Of a DNA stretch of 64,000 nt, positions 10,428 to 20,800 are shown piece after piece (within the stretch, counting starts at the first letter, position 1; every line of letters starts with the position of its first letter). The DNA is taken from assembly GCA_025558095.1 (NCBI GenBank), contig JAIVFI010000010.1, positions 186,001 through 250,000 on the forward strand, in the 5' to 3' direction. The DNA is from Hyaloraphidium curvatum (lineage: Eukaryota > Monoblepharomycota > Hyaloraphidiomycetes > Hyaloraphidiales > Hyaloraphidiaceae). Made by a program: the position numbers and the translations under genes. The notes beneath the pieces are model-generated. The model ran no database searches. It was not told the origin of the DNA and saw only the letters and a list, made by a program, of their open reading frames with translations.

Positions 10428-12543
10428 TCATTCGGGCACAACGTTGGCGGCCACGACGAAGCCCGGCGCCGCTCCGGCCTTGGCATCCTCGCCCGCCGGC
10501 CCCTCGCCGCCCTGCACTTTCCCCGCCCCTTCCTTCGCCTCGGCCTCCTCCAGCTCCCGCCGCTCCTTCTCCGCGTCCTCCCGATCGAGGTACCGGAAGA
10601 ATCCGTACAGCAGCGCCCCCGCGACCGCGCTGACCACCGCCAGGCTGCCGTACATCCACACGAGGTACGGATCCTGGCTGATGGGCACCAGCGCGAACTG
10701 GATCGCCGATCCGAACGCCGAAGTGAGCAGGAAGAGCGCCATCACCACGGACTTCATCGTCTCGGGGGCGCGCGAGTAGGCCAGCTCCAGGCCGGTGATG
10801 GACGCAAAGATCTCGGAGCAGGCGATGAAGAGATAGGCCGGGATCTGCAGCCAGACGCTGACCGACGACGGCGACCCGGCGTTGTCGGCGTTGTAGATGC
10901 TCTGCTGGACCCACGCGCTCCAGGCCATCCCGGCGGCAGCGAAGAAGAAGCCGAGCGAGATGCGGAAGACGGGGCGCAGCCGGATGTGCATCTTCATCAG
11001 GCCCGGGTAGACGACCCGGTCGAACAGGGGGATTCCAACAATCACGAAGAGCGGGTCGAGGTTGACGATGACGTCGTTGGGCACGCCGTTAGTCTCCATG
11101 CTGCCGGCTTGGGAGATGAGGTTGTTGGTCATCTGCGAGTAGACGACCCAGTAGAAGGGGAAGAAGACAAAGACCTTGCACGCGCCGAGGGCGCGGTACA
11201 GGTCCTGCACAAAGTGCTCGTCGATGTTGGTGGGCTTGTCGGGGTCCGCGGCCGTGACCAGCTTCGTGCCCGCGCCGGCTCCGGCGGGATCCATCATCTT
11301 TGCCCGCACGGCGGATGCGCAGGCGTCCCAATCCCCCTTGAACTTCCCGTACACCTCGCGGACCACCCTCCATGCATCGACGAGCACGGGCGAGCCGCGG
11401 CGCGGGCGGTCCGCCTTGATGGTGCCCGACTTCCATCCGACGAGGAGCACGACGATGACGAGGAGGAATACGAGGGAGGGCACGAGAAACGCTAGCCAGA
11501 AGCCCACGTACATCTCGGCGTACGTTGCGGCAAAGACCCCGGTTAGGGAGCCGACGTTGATGGCGAGGTAGAAGTAGTTGAACACCGTCTGAGGCACGAA
11601 TGAGAGACGCGAAGGAGGAAAAGTTCTTGCATTTGCGGCCCACCTGGATGGTCAGACCCGGGTCGACGACCTCCTGCTGTCCATTCTTCTTAGTCCTCAC
11701 GAAAGGCACCTTGTAGGGGTATTGGTCTGCGACGAATGGCGACACGTTGGTCTTGATGCTCCCCGTGGCGACCCCGAGCACGATCATGGAGATGATGAGC
11801 CCCGCGAGCGCCGCCGAGGTCGACGCGGCCAGCAGCGGCGGCACCGAGGTGCCCACGAGCACGGCGAGGCCGAGCACGTAGACGCCGCAGAAGAGGAGGA
11901 TGGTGCGGAACTTGCCGAGGCCCCAGGCGTCCGAGACGACGGCTCCGAAGATGGGGGAGAGGTAGCAGAGGAACTGGAAGGTTGTGGTGAGGGCCGTAGC
12001 TGTGGCTTGACCCAGACCCAGGCCGCCACGCTGGCCACTCTCGTTGGTGGGGTACGGAAGAGAGATGTAATTCTGCAGTCGGAGCGCACCATCGATCAGG
12101 GTTGATACAATCAGCGGGCCTTTCGCGCCGCCCACCTGGAAAGGGGCGCTGACTCCGTAGTATGCGAACCGTTCCGCGAGCTCGGCCAAGACCACGAGCC
12201 AGGCAGATAGCGGCAGCATGTCTGCGACCGTCGGCAGGACCTTCAGCTGCTCGTCGGTCGGCAGCGGCCCCGGCGGCGTCGCGGGCTGGGCGAGCGGCGG
12301 CGCGCTCGGCTCCGTCGTCGCCACGCCGGCACGAGTGACCGTCAGCGCGAGGCCGCCCGCCAGCGAGTCCTTGAGGGTCGCTGTGCGCGACATCGTGTCG
12401 CCGGCGCGGGCGAGCGTCTCCTTGCGGGCGCGCTGGAGGGTCGCCACGGTCGGGTCGGCGGGCGGCGCCCGGCGGCGCAGGCTCGCGACGGGGTCGGCGG
12501 GCGCCGTGGCCGCGAGCTCGGCAGCATCGTCGACGCGGGACAT
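10428..12543 (-). CDS. POT/PTR2-family proton-coupled oligopeptide transporter, copy 1
   Basis: Three exons (12543-12136, 12072-11644, 11588-10428) give 665 aa. The start at MSRVDD is supported by the same start in the paralogue at 34.7 kb. About 130 residues of disordered N-terminus precede the membrane domain, which begins ELAERFAYYGVSAPFQ. POT hallmarks include that ERFAYYG motif and SGSIKTNVSPFVADQY. A long cytoplasmic loop lies mid-protein, and the second half keeps the FASITGLELAYSRAPETMKS motif. The tail is charged and variable. The first intron (12073-12135) is 63 nt, divisible by three and free of stops, so an unspliced reading would look like a 21-residue insertion. The paralogue and family alignment show it is an intron. 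It probably imports di- and tripeptides at the plasma membrane. Confidence 0.9.
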
Positions 12544-13021
12544 GTCGTTGATTTGGAATGGGACTACGTTGATTGCATGGAGCGAGGCAGAATTGGTGGA
12601 TGACTCCAATCCTCACTCGGCGGGCGGTCCAGGCCCGGCAACGTCCCTCATCTGCACCCGCCGTGTCGAGGACGCTAATCCCCGACCCCGAGACCAAGAA
12701 CGGATTGGCCACAAGGTGGCTTCCGATTGCGAGCATCTTTCCCGCGCTTATTGGCATCGAGGGTGTGCCAGACCGAAGGTTCGGACTGGGACTCGACCTC
12801 ATTCACTTCACCCCCTCCCTTTCGTGCCTAGCTACAGAGCAACCTCAAGGAGACCAATCACTGAGATGCATCCCCGTAGCAGGAAAGGCGCCAGCATCCG
12901 TTCCGGTTTCCCGTCGCGGTCATTCCCAATGCTGATTGCCCCCAGCAGCGGGCGACCCAGCAAAGTCCCCGCATTTCCCCGACCGAATCCCGGCCAGACG
13001 CGGCGCCTCCCTTGCCGCGTG
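12544..13021. promoter_or_regulatory. Divergent intergenic region between POT copy 1 and cytochrome b561
   Basis: These 478 bp lie between two genes transcribed away from each other, so both promoters must be here. No long frame in the region resembles a protein. No specific operator was recognised. Confidence 0.45.
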
Positions 13022-13930
13022 ATGTCCGACGCGCCCGCGGCGCCGGCGGACGCAATGCACGCGCGGCTGCGCCTCCCCGGCGTGCCGGGCCCGCTGCGCG
13101 CGGCGCTCTTCCACGGCGGCACGATCGCGGCGCTGTTCCTCAGCCTGCTGCTGCTCGCCCTCGCGTTCTTCTTCGCGCCGTTCGCGCTGTTTTCGTGGCA
13201 CCCAATCATGATGGCGTGCTTCGCGTTCCTGGCCGTGTGGGGCGCGCAGGTCTTGGCGGCCCCCGACGGCGCGAAAGTCGCGGACGCCGACGCGGACGAC
13301 GGGCCCGGCAGCGGACGGGACAGCATTTCCGACCTGCTGGGAAACCGCCCCGACACGGCCGCGGACCCCGAGCCCGGCCCGGAGCCGGACCAGGCGCCCG
13401 TGCTCCCCGCCGCCGCCAAGTCGTCCCTCCGCCTTCTGCCCCTGCCGCTGCTCCCCTGGTGGTCCGACTCGTCGCGCTCGGAGCGCTTCCCGCTGCACCT
13501 GGGCGCGCAGATCGCCGCTCTCGCCTGCGGGCTGCTGGGGCTGGCGGCCATCGTGGCCAACAAGATCATTGGCGGGAGGAACCACTTCAAGAGCTACCAC
13601 TCGGTCTTTGGCCTGATCACCCTGATCCTCTTCTTTGGCCAGGCGGTCTTTGGCCTGCTCGTGCGCAACGACTCGCGCGCCGCGGCCTACTTCCGCTCCG
13701 CGCACGGGCCCGCCGCCTTTGCCGCCATGCGCCGCCTGCACCGGATCAACGCCGTCGCGGCCGTGCTGCCCATGGCGGCCGTGACGCTGTCCCTCGCGGC
13801 GTACGAGAACTGGACCGCCGACGCGGCCCGCGCGGCTTTCGGGGACGCGGGGCCGGCGATGCAGGGGGTCATGGTCGCCGCGGCCGTGCTGGCGTTCGTG
13901 GGGGTGCTCGCGCAGGCGCCGTGGAGGTGA
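13022..13930 (+). CDS. Cytochrome b561-domain transmembrane protein (CYB561D-like)
   Basis: A single exon of 302 aa. The first membrane segment follows GPLRAALFHGG. Candidate haem ligands are the His in FSWHPIMMACF, the His in FPLHLGAQIAAL, the paired region NHFKSYHSVFGLITL and the His in MRRLHRINAVA. This order of histidines across helices is typical of eukaryotic cytochrome b561 proteins that move electrons across membranes, usually from ascorbate or to ferric iron. A disordered acidic loop of roughly 90 residues is inserted between the first and second conserved helices, longer than usual. The membrane location is not evident from the sequence. Confidence 0.8.
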   Translation: MSDAPAAPADAMHARLRLPGVPGPLRAALFHGGTIAALFLSLLLLALAFFFAPFALFSWHPIMMACFAFLAVWGAQVLAAPDGAKVADADADDGPGSGRDSISDLLGNRPDTAADPEPGPEPDQAPVLPAAAKSSLRLLPLPLLPWWSDSSRSERFPLHLGAQIAALACGLLGLAAIVANKIIGGRNHFKSYHSVFGLITLILFFGQAVFGLLVRNDSRAAAYFRSAHGPAAFAAMRRLHRINAVAAVLPMAAVTLSLAAYENWTADAARAAFGDAGPAMQGVMVAAAVLAFVGVLAQAPWR

Positions 13931-14046
13931 TGGATTGATTATGGAGCTGCCGTTGTATTGCTGCTGGGGACAAATGGGGTGCGAACCGCAAATGACTCTC
14001 TATCAGCAAAACCACCAACATCCTTCCGTGGCCGCACCGCGGCACT

Positions 14047-15884
14047 TCACAGCTTCGACTTGATCCCCACCGCCCTCGCCAGCTCGCCGGGCCAGTTCCA
14101 CGGCGACGCCAGGTAGATGTACGCGCTCGCGTCTCCCACGTGGTCCATCTTGAACCTGCAATCTGGATGTCAGCACGTGCCCCGGTCCCCCGCATGAGCG
14201 ACACGCACCCGGTCCTCCAAACCCCGCCGTGGAACGAGCAGTGGCTCATGAGCTCGTACGGGTTGCGCAGCGGGATGCTCGGGTTGGCCACCGAGTCCGG
14301 GTGCAGCAGGTCGTGCAGCAGCAGCGCGAGGGTGATGCTCCTCGAGGTGTCCGGGGCAAAGATCTCGGCGGGGACGAAGTTGGCGGCGCCCCCGTACGCG
14401 AATCGGAAGAGGGTATTGTGGGTGACGCTCTCCGTGAACGTCATGGGGGCGACGTTCGAAGAAACCCGCACCCGGGAGTCCTCCCGGGCCACGATCGCGC
14501 GCCAGTGCTGCAGCCGCTTGGCCAGCGCGTAGTTCGGGCCCTGCCGCGTCATCAGCGCGTCCACGACCGCGAAGGTGTGCTCCCCCCCCGACGCGGGGTC
14601 GGGCACGCTGATCTCGGGCCGCACGTTGGCGGCCAGGAACGGCCTCAGCAGCGTCGAGAGCCCGAGGGAGGCGTGGTTCCGCCTGGCGGCCTCGAGCGCC
14701 TCGACGGGGATCACGTGGCAGTCGGTCGGGGTGCAGAGGTACGAGAGCATGGTCTGGGCGGGGAAGGCGGCGGCGACGGAGGAGCCGATGGCGTCCATGG
14801 CCAGGGAGACCTTGACGTGGGGAGCGCCGTCGAGGTAGGCGTAGTTGCCAACGACGATCCGGTGGGCCGGATCCTCCTCCACGAGAGGGGTGAGCAGGCT
14901 GAGCAGCCACTGCGGATGGGGGGCGGGATCAGCGATCAAACATCCGGGCAGACCGGGACCAGCCACCCACATTGCGAATCTCCGGCGTCTCCGTGATCAT
15001 GTTCTGCCCCATGCCCGTACCTTTCTCCGTGTCCGCGGTCGCTCCCGGTCGGATGGCGTACCGGAACCTCCCTCCGGTCTTTTCCGCCGCCTTCTTCTTG
15101 AGGTACCGGAAGATCCCCCTCCACACCTTGGGCCTGTCCAGGTCCACCCCGATCACGCTCACCCCCAGGTCGATCAGCTCCCTGAAATGCCCCATGGCCG
15201 CGCCGCACCCCAGCAGCACGAACGTGACGTTGCCCCTCCCGCCGGGCCGGTACCTGATCGCCTCGAGCCACTCGGCCTGGTTCCGCACCAGCGCCTCGAT
15301 CGCGTGGCCCGCAGACGGCTCAATGGTCCCGTAGTCCTCCCACTTCCGCGCGGCGGCGAGGAGCGAGTCCCCCGAGAGCTCGGCGCCCTTGTACGGCACG
15401 CGGTAGGTCTGCGGGGCGGAGGGGCCGCGCTCGAGGACGATCTCGCCGGTGCCGAAGGGCTGCTCGCGGTACCGGTCCATGGCCTCCCGCAGCGATACGG
15501 TGGGCTGGCCGGGGCGGACGAACTCGAACTTGTCGTGGCAGTACTCGAGCCCGGCGCGGGCCATCTTGAGCGTCTGCGGTGCAAACGGACTGATCAGCCT
15601 CCGATAGGCCCCCCGAATGCCGCGGAATCGCAACCCACGTCCTCCCTGCCGCCGACAACGGCCCTCTCGACGTGGCCGACGACGTGCTTCACGTATCCGT
15701 CGCGCCAGTTCCGCTCCTTCATCACCCTGTCGGCGGCGTCGGGGTCCACGGCGCCGACGGCTGCCGCGAGCGTGGCCTTGTTGCCGTACGTCGAGCCGCG
15801 CTCGGCCGCGCCGGGCTTGGCGGAGGGCTCGGCGGGGAAGACGATGCCCTCGTCGGGGTTGCGCGGGTCCGCGTGTTTCGGCAT
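14047..15884 (-). CDS. Conserved orphan protein with Rossmann-like core
   Basis: Four exons (15884-15639, 15573-14971, 14909-14209, 14155-14047) sum to 1,659 nt and 552 aa with all phases matching. The N-terminal region contains NKATLAAAVGAVDPDAADRV. A Rossmann-like nucleotide-binding strand-turn-helix follows: VTFVLLGCGAAMGHF, then SVIGVDLDRPKVWRG, where the Asp after the second strand would fit NAD or SAM binding. Later parts include VVGNYAYLDGAPHVK, LSYLCTPTDCHVIP and a C-terminal PWNWPGELARAVGIKSKL. I do not recognise a named family, though the pattern looks conserved rather than random. It could be an oxidoreductase or methyltransferase relative. No signal peptide or membrane segment is obvious. 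Confidence 0.75.
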
Positions 15885-16132
15885 CGCGGGTCCGGGCGGG
15901 CTTGGGGAGAGGCTCGGGCTCCGGAGGCGCTAAACACCTGATGCTAGAGCGGAATCAAGTCGACGAAAGAGGAGAGCCCGTGAAATGGCGGGTCGGATGT
16001 GCGTGCCGGCTGCCCCAAAAGTGGCGGCCGGGCGGCGATGTCGGCTGGCTGGCCGACTTCCACGATCCGGGCGACCGCCGATTGTGTATTGAACGGTTCG
16101 CCCTCTATAAATCGAAGCCGTATCTAATGATG

Positions 16133-17203
16133 TCAATGGGGCGGCGCGGGATCGTCCGCCTCGCCCCCGGGATCCCACCGCACGCGCAGCGGGCAGCACT
16201 TTGCCCTCCTCCTCATGTACCCGCACGTCGCGTTCGCCTCCCGCAGCATGGCCTCGTAGTACCCCCTCGACTTGGGCCACCCCATCGCCGACCCCCGCGC
16301 AAACTTGCGCTCGGCCTCCTCGCGCGATTTCCACATGTAGTGGTACAGCGCCGCGTCGGCGTGGGTCGGGTTGGCCAGGTGGTACGGCGCCTCGCCCTTC
16401 CCGGAGCGCAGCACGGCGTCGGCGCCGGCGGCGTTGGCGGGGGGCACGGAAGCGCCGGGTTTCAGGACGGGGTGGTGCGGCGTGCGCATCCCCGCGAGGG
16501 TCTCGCACCGCACGATCGCCTTGAAGGCGGCCGACTTGAGGTGGCCGCGGGGCAGGCACGACGCGTAGCTGGCCAGCGCGCCGCCGGCGGGCCGCACGGC
16601 GTGGTCGCCGCCGGGGAAGACGACCCAGTTGAGGAAGACGGCGGTGCGGCCGGCGAAGCGTGGGGAGGCGAGGAAGGCGGGCAGCGACGGATGAGGGCCG
16701 GGCATCACGACGAACTCGTCCACGTCGATGAAGGCCATCCAGCCGCCGGGCGGGCAAAGCGGCACGCAGCGGGCGTACGCGTTGCCCTGCGGTGAGTCCG
16801 GGAACGGCACGGGCGAGTGCGTGCCGGCCGCGGCGTGCACCTCGACGTCCGGCGCGTCGAGGAACGCGGGCCGCGGGCCGTCCGCGATGCCGTCGTCGAA
16901 CAGCACGAATTTCGAGACGCCGATGAGGCGGTGGAAGTCGAGCCACTCGGGCAGATCGGCCTCCGCGTCCTTGGCGATCGCGCAGATGTGCACCGGCGGG
17001 AAGGCCGGCGCGGGCCGCACTCCGCCGCGGGAAACGGCGAGGGAAACGAGGGACACCGCGGCCGCGCACAGGACGGCCAGGACGCGCGGCCGCGGCAGCC
17101 CCGGCCCCATCCGCCGGAGGGGGGCAGGAGTTCGGTTGTGAGACCTCTCAACGCCCCGGGATTGTGTCGACATCCTGTCGAACATTACTGGCTGATTGGA
17201 CAT
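16133..17203 (-). CDS. GT92-type (DUF23-like) glycosyltransferase, type II membrane protein
   Basis: Single exon; the frame allows starts at 17203 (356 aa) or 17110 (325 aa, MGPGLPRPRV). A membrane anchor (VLAVLCAAAVSLVSLAV) directly follows the second start, which favours it. The catalytic domain begins VHICAIAKDAEADLPEWLDF and continues with GVSKFVLFDDG. It has the metal-binding DxD-like motif in MAFIDVDEFVV and later FLNWVVFPGGDH. These are the usual landmarks of GT92/DUF23 transferases of the Golgi. Acceptor and donor sugars are not predictable from sequence. The start region abuts the divergent acetyltransferase gene; the upstream candidate start codon would overlap that gene's ATG in the sequence CATG at 17201-17204. 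Confidence 0.8.
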   Translation of the reverse strand: MSNQPVMFDRMSTQSRGVERSHNRTPAPLRRMGPGLPRPRVLAVLCAAAVSLVSLAVSRGGVRPAPAFPPVHICAIAKDAEADLPEWLDFHRLIGVSKFVLFDDGIADGPRPAFLDAPDVEVHAAAGTHSPVPFPDSPQGNAYARCVPLCPPGGWMAFIDVDEFVVMPGPHPSLPAFLASPRFAGRTAVFLNWVVFPGGDHAVRPAGGALASYASCLPRGHLKSAAFKAIVRCETLAGMRTPHHPVLKPGASVPPANAAGADAVLRSGKGEAPYHLANPTHADAALYHYMWKSREEAERKFARGSAMGWPKSRGYYEAMLREANATCGYMRRRAKCCPLRVRWDPGGEADDPAPPH

Positions 17204-17714
17204 GGCCTGGACGATCCGGCCACTAAAGAGCGAAGCCGAGGTCCGCACGGCAGCGGAGCTCGAGGCCCTCGGCTACCCCGAGGACGAGGCCGCCTCCCTC
17301 GACACGCTCCTCTTCCGTTTCGCGGCGTGCCCACAGCTCTTCCTCGGGGCATTCGCTCCCGACGGCGATGAGCTCCTGGGCTTCATTGTGGCCACCCTCA
17401 CCGCGTCGCTGAGGCTGACGCACGATTCGATGGGCACCCACGAGCCCGGGGGGACAACCGCCGCGGTGCACTCGGTCTGCGTCGCCAAACAGCATCAAAG
17501 GCGGGGCATCGCGCTCGCGCTGCTCGCTGCGTTCCGCCGGCAGTGCGATGACCTCAATAAGGAGGGGTGGAAGGTGGAACGGATCGCGCTGATCGCCAAG
17601 GAAGGGGTCGTGCCCCTGTACGAAAAGGCGGGGTTCGTGCTGCTGGGCAGGAGCGAGGTCGTGCACGGGCAGGACCCGTGGTTCGAGCTGCAGATGGAGC
17701 TGGGGAACCCGTAG
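17202..17714 (+). CDS. GNAT acetyltransferase, arylalkylamine N-acetyltransferase (AANAT)-like
   Basis: Single exon, 170 aa. The pattern GYPEDEAASLDTLLFRF followed by PQLFLGAF is characteristic of the non-vertebrate AANAT-like group (yeast Paa1 relatives). The middle SMGTHEPGGTTAAVHSVCV contains the family's substrate-loop and beta-4 features. The acetyl-CoA loop is QHQRRGIALALL (Q/R-x-x-G-x-A). VVPLYEKAGF is the usual C-terminal GNAT helix and strand. It should acetylate primary amines such as polyamines or aromatic amines in the cytoplasm. It is divergent from the glycosyltransferase, with 91 bp or less between the coding regions. Confidence 0.9.
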   Translation: MAWTIRPLKSEAEVRTAAELEALGYPEDEAASLDTLLFRFAACPQLFLGAFAPDGDELLGFIVATLTASLRLTHDSMGTHEPGGTTAAVHSVCVAKQHQRRGIALALLAAFRRQCDDLNKEGWKVERIALIAKEGVVPLYEKAGFVLLGRSEVVHGQDPWFELQMELGNP

Positions 17715-17821
17715 GGGGAAGCTGGGGCTCGAGCGGTCTCCGATTACGACAAAGCCGACCAACTCGCTATAGTTCCAACGACCGCGTCTCGGCCCCTTTT
17801 TCCATCTGCCGCCTTCCATGC

Positions 17822-20800
17822 CTAAATGCCCAGGCTGTCCTCGAGGTACCTCACGTACGCCTCGCCCTCGAGCGGATCCCTGGTCCATAGCGTCGGCACC
17901 TCGCTCCTTTTCCTGTTCCTCCGCCGCCCCTCGTCCCACTTGTTCCTGTGCGGAATGTCCCCCCTGAACTCGCCCGCGTGGGCGAGGAACCCGTCCACGC
18001 CCTCGGGCACGAACTGCAGGTCAACCGTGACGTTGGCCCCCCCGAGCGCGCCGACCCCGCGGTACATCTTCGCGCCGGCCAGCAGCGCGCGGACGGCGGG
18101 GTCGGCGAGCACCGCGCGGATCTCGGGCAGGGGGTCGTGCGGGTCGGCCAGGGCCGGGGAGGTGTCGGAGAAGGGGGAGTAGGGGAGGGTGCGCTCCAGC
18201 TGGCGGCGCCGGCCAAAGACGCTGGTGAGGACGGGTTTGATCGACGCCAGGAAGAGACGCGAGGCTAGAAAAGAACGGCGTTGGAGGGCGTCGGGAAGGA
18301 GTCCTTTGTGTGCCGACTCACCGGTGCCGAGCAAGTCTCCCAGGTCGACCTCGAACCCCACGGTCCATGGGCGACTCGCCAGCTCGCCCCTGATATCGCA
18401 GTAGAACCTTCCGGCCGCCGCCGTCGCGCCGCTGATCCGGAAGTCGAACCCGGCCGACATCATCGAGATCGTGAAGAAGTTCAGCGCCTTGGCGATGGCG
18501 TCGAGGACCTTGGACGCGATGTCTGCGACGCCCTTTGCGACCTCGAGGACGCCCTGCGCGACCGTCATGCCGACCTGCGCGACCTCGTTGGCGACCCGGG
18601 CGGCGGCGCAGCCGACGTCGCAGATGGCGTCCGAGATCACCTCTGGAGAAGGAGGTCAGGGCACGGTCACAGGCAAAGCGGCCGAGCGACCGACCGCGGA
18701 TGGTGTCCCACGCCCGGCAGATCCAGATGATGATCTGCTTCACGAGCTCGCACATGCCGGAGATGAACTGCAGCGGATCGGATCAGAAGATGCACGGTCG
18801 GCTTTGGCGCTACGCACGTTCTTCCCATGGCAGAACAGGTCCCACCAGGGGCACGGCGACGGTTCGGGGCACTTGATCTGCATGGCCCAGCCTGGTTTCG
18901 CGAAATGAGCGTCGGGGAGCAAGCGCGGCACGCGGAGCCACGCACTCGTGCACCCCCAGTACTCTTTCACTTCCTTGACGCACTGGTCCTTCCTGCAGAC
19001 TAGCGTCCGACGGTCCGTCAGCAATCCATCGGATGCGGATGGCAGAACGCGGGGATGCTCACCCGACAGCAGTGTCCGCGAGACGTCCCCGCGGGCCCTC
19101 TCGACGGATGCCTGCGCCTGCGAGACAACGTCGAGTTCAGTTCCAGAACGAGACTGCGTGTCGATCGACCAACCTCTCCTAGCTTCCGTACTCCGTCCTG
19201 ACACCAGGCCGATATCTGGGCAAGCACCTTGGAGACAAACTTCTGGGCTGGAGACGAAGGGCAGCAAGGTGAGACCTTGCAACGACGCACTCAACAGTTA
19301 TGCGAGACGCACCAACGTCCAAACCTCTGCGAATCGGCAGAGGGATTAGCCAAAGCCAGCAGAGCACAGAACGCGAGAACGTACGCAAACTCCACGTAGG
19401 CACCGACGCCCATAGACGGCCAGCCCTTGAGACTGAGGTCCGCCGAGATGTTGGCGCGGGCGGACAAGCCGAAGAACTCGCGCTCCAGGAACAGCTTGAG
19501 CCGGTTGGGCATGACGATGTCGACGATCACGGATTGCTGCGGGGTTCGCTTCAGGGTCCGCGTTCGGACGGATGCGCAAGAGAAGCTCACCGAGACAACG
19601 CCGCCGAAGAGCGAGATAAAGGCGGACCCCTGGATCGTCGGGAGCACCATCTTCTGCCCGCGGGCGTCGATGTACACGAACGGCCCCTCGTTGAGCGCGC
19701 TCCTGTTCTTTGCCAGGATGAGGATGTCGCCGCCGATGCTGAAAGCGGGATATCAGAGCGATCCATCGAATTGCGCACGGCACCTACGTGAGCGGCGCTG
19801 CGGACACATCGACCAAGAAGCCGTTGGTCGGATCCACCGCGATCTCGGCCTTTCCTTTGTAGCCTGCGCCGGGCCATCAGCACGAAGGCACTATCGCCGG
19901 CTTCTCGGGACCCACCAAACATGTTGAAGGCACCTTTGATGTTGATTCCCCGAGGGAAGACGATGCCGGGGACGGGCTCCTGCTCCGAGATCATGGAGTA
20001 GGAGGCGGTGAGGATGCCGGGGAACCCGGTCTCGGCGAGCACGGAGGGCAAAGTGACAGCGCCGTCGACAAAGGCGTCAAAGATGCTCTGGAGGACGATG
20101 TTGCGCATCTTAATGCCAAACCTGAGGGACGTTGGTCAGCCCAGGATCAGGCTTGGAAGCGAAGTGTCTCACCAGTTGTTGTCCGGGTTCTGCGGGTCGA
20201 TTCCGACGTAACTGAGGCAGCTTGCGTCAGGGTTGAAAACACACAAAGTCCAGCAGTGTACTCACCCCGATCCGGAGATGCACTTCGTCCTTGGCTTCGA
20301 AGCAACGAGCATGCAGCACCTGCAGCCGCAGGGAGAGGTCGACCGGTCCTCGTAGTAGGACCTCGCCTTGTCGCGCGCGCACATGAGTCTCTCCGTCGAT
20401 CCCGGCCCCCCGTTGGCCCTGTCCGCGTTGGGATCGAGCACCTGCTTGATCTCCGCCTCGGTCCAGTCCGTGCACCTGAATGTCCTGGGCGGCGGCAGGT
20501 CGTTGGCGTAGCACGGCTGCGGCCCGATCGCGATCTCCCCCCCGACGGTGAAGGCCGGCATCGGGAGGCCGAGGATGGGGGAGGTTGCGGTCACGCCCAT
20601 GGCGACGACGATGTTGCCGACGGCGAAGCGCGGGATGCCAAAGGCGTTGGACCACATGCCGACCATGTAGCCCTTGAGCTCCACCTTGGGAGGCGTGAAG
20701 ATGGCGGCAACTTCGACCTGCAGGCAGTCCTCCCGTTAGATGCACTGCCGCACCGATCCGGCAAGCCAACTCACTCCAAAAGTCAGCGACTGCTTCGCAT

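Noticed and set aside
13869-14972. Reading the 552-aa orphan as an unspliced frame ending at 13869
   Set aside because: The unspliced tail is Arg-rich noise. Splicing at 14208/14155 gives a clean end (NWPGELARAVGIKSKL) and correct total phase.
17196-17204. A start for the acetyltransferase at a TTG upstream of ATG 17202
   Set aside because: Non-ATG starts are rare in fungi, and the ATG gives the family's expected N-terminus.
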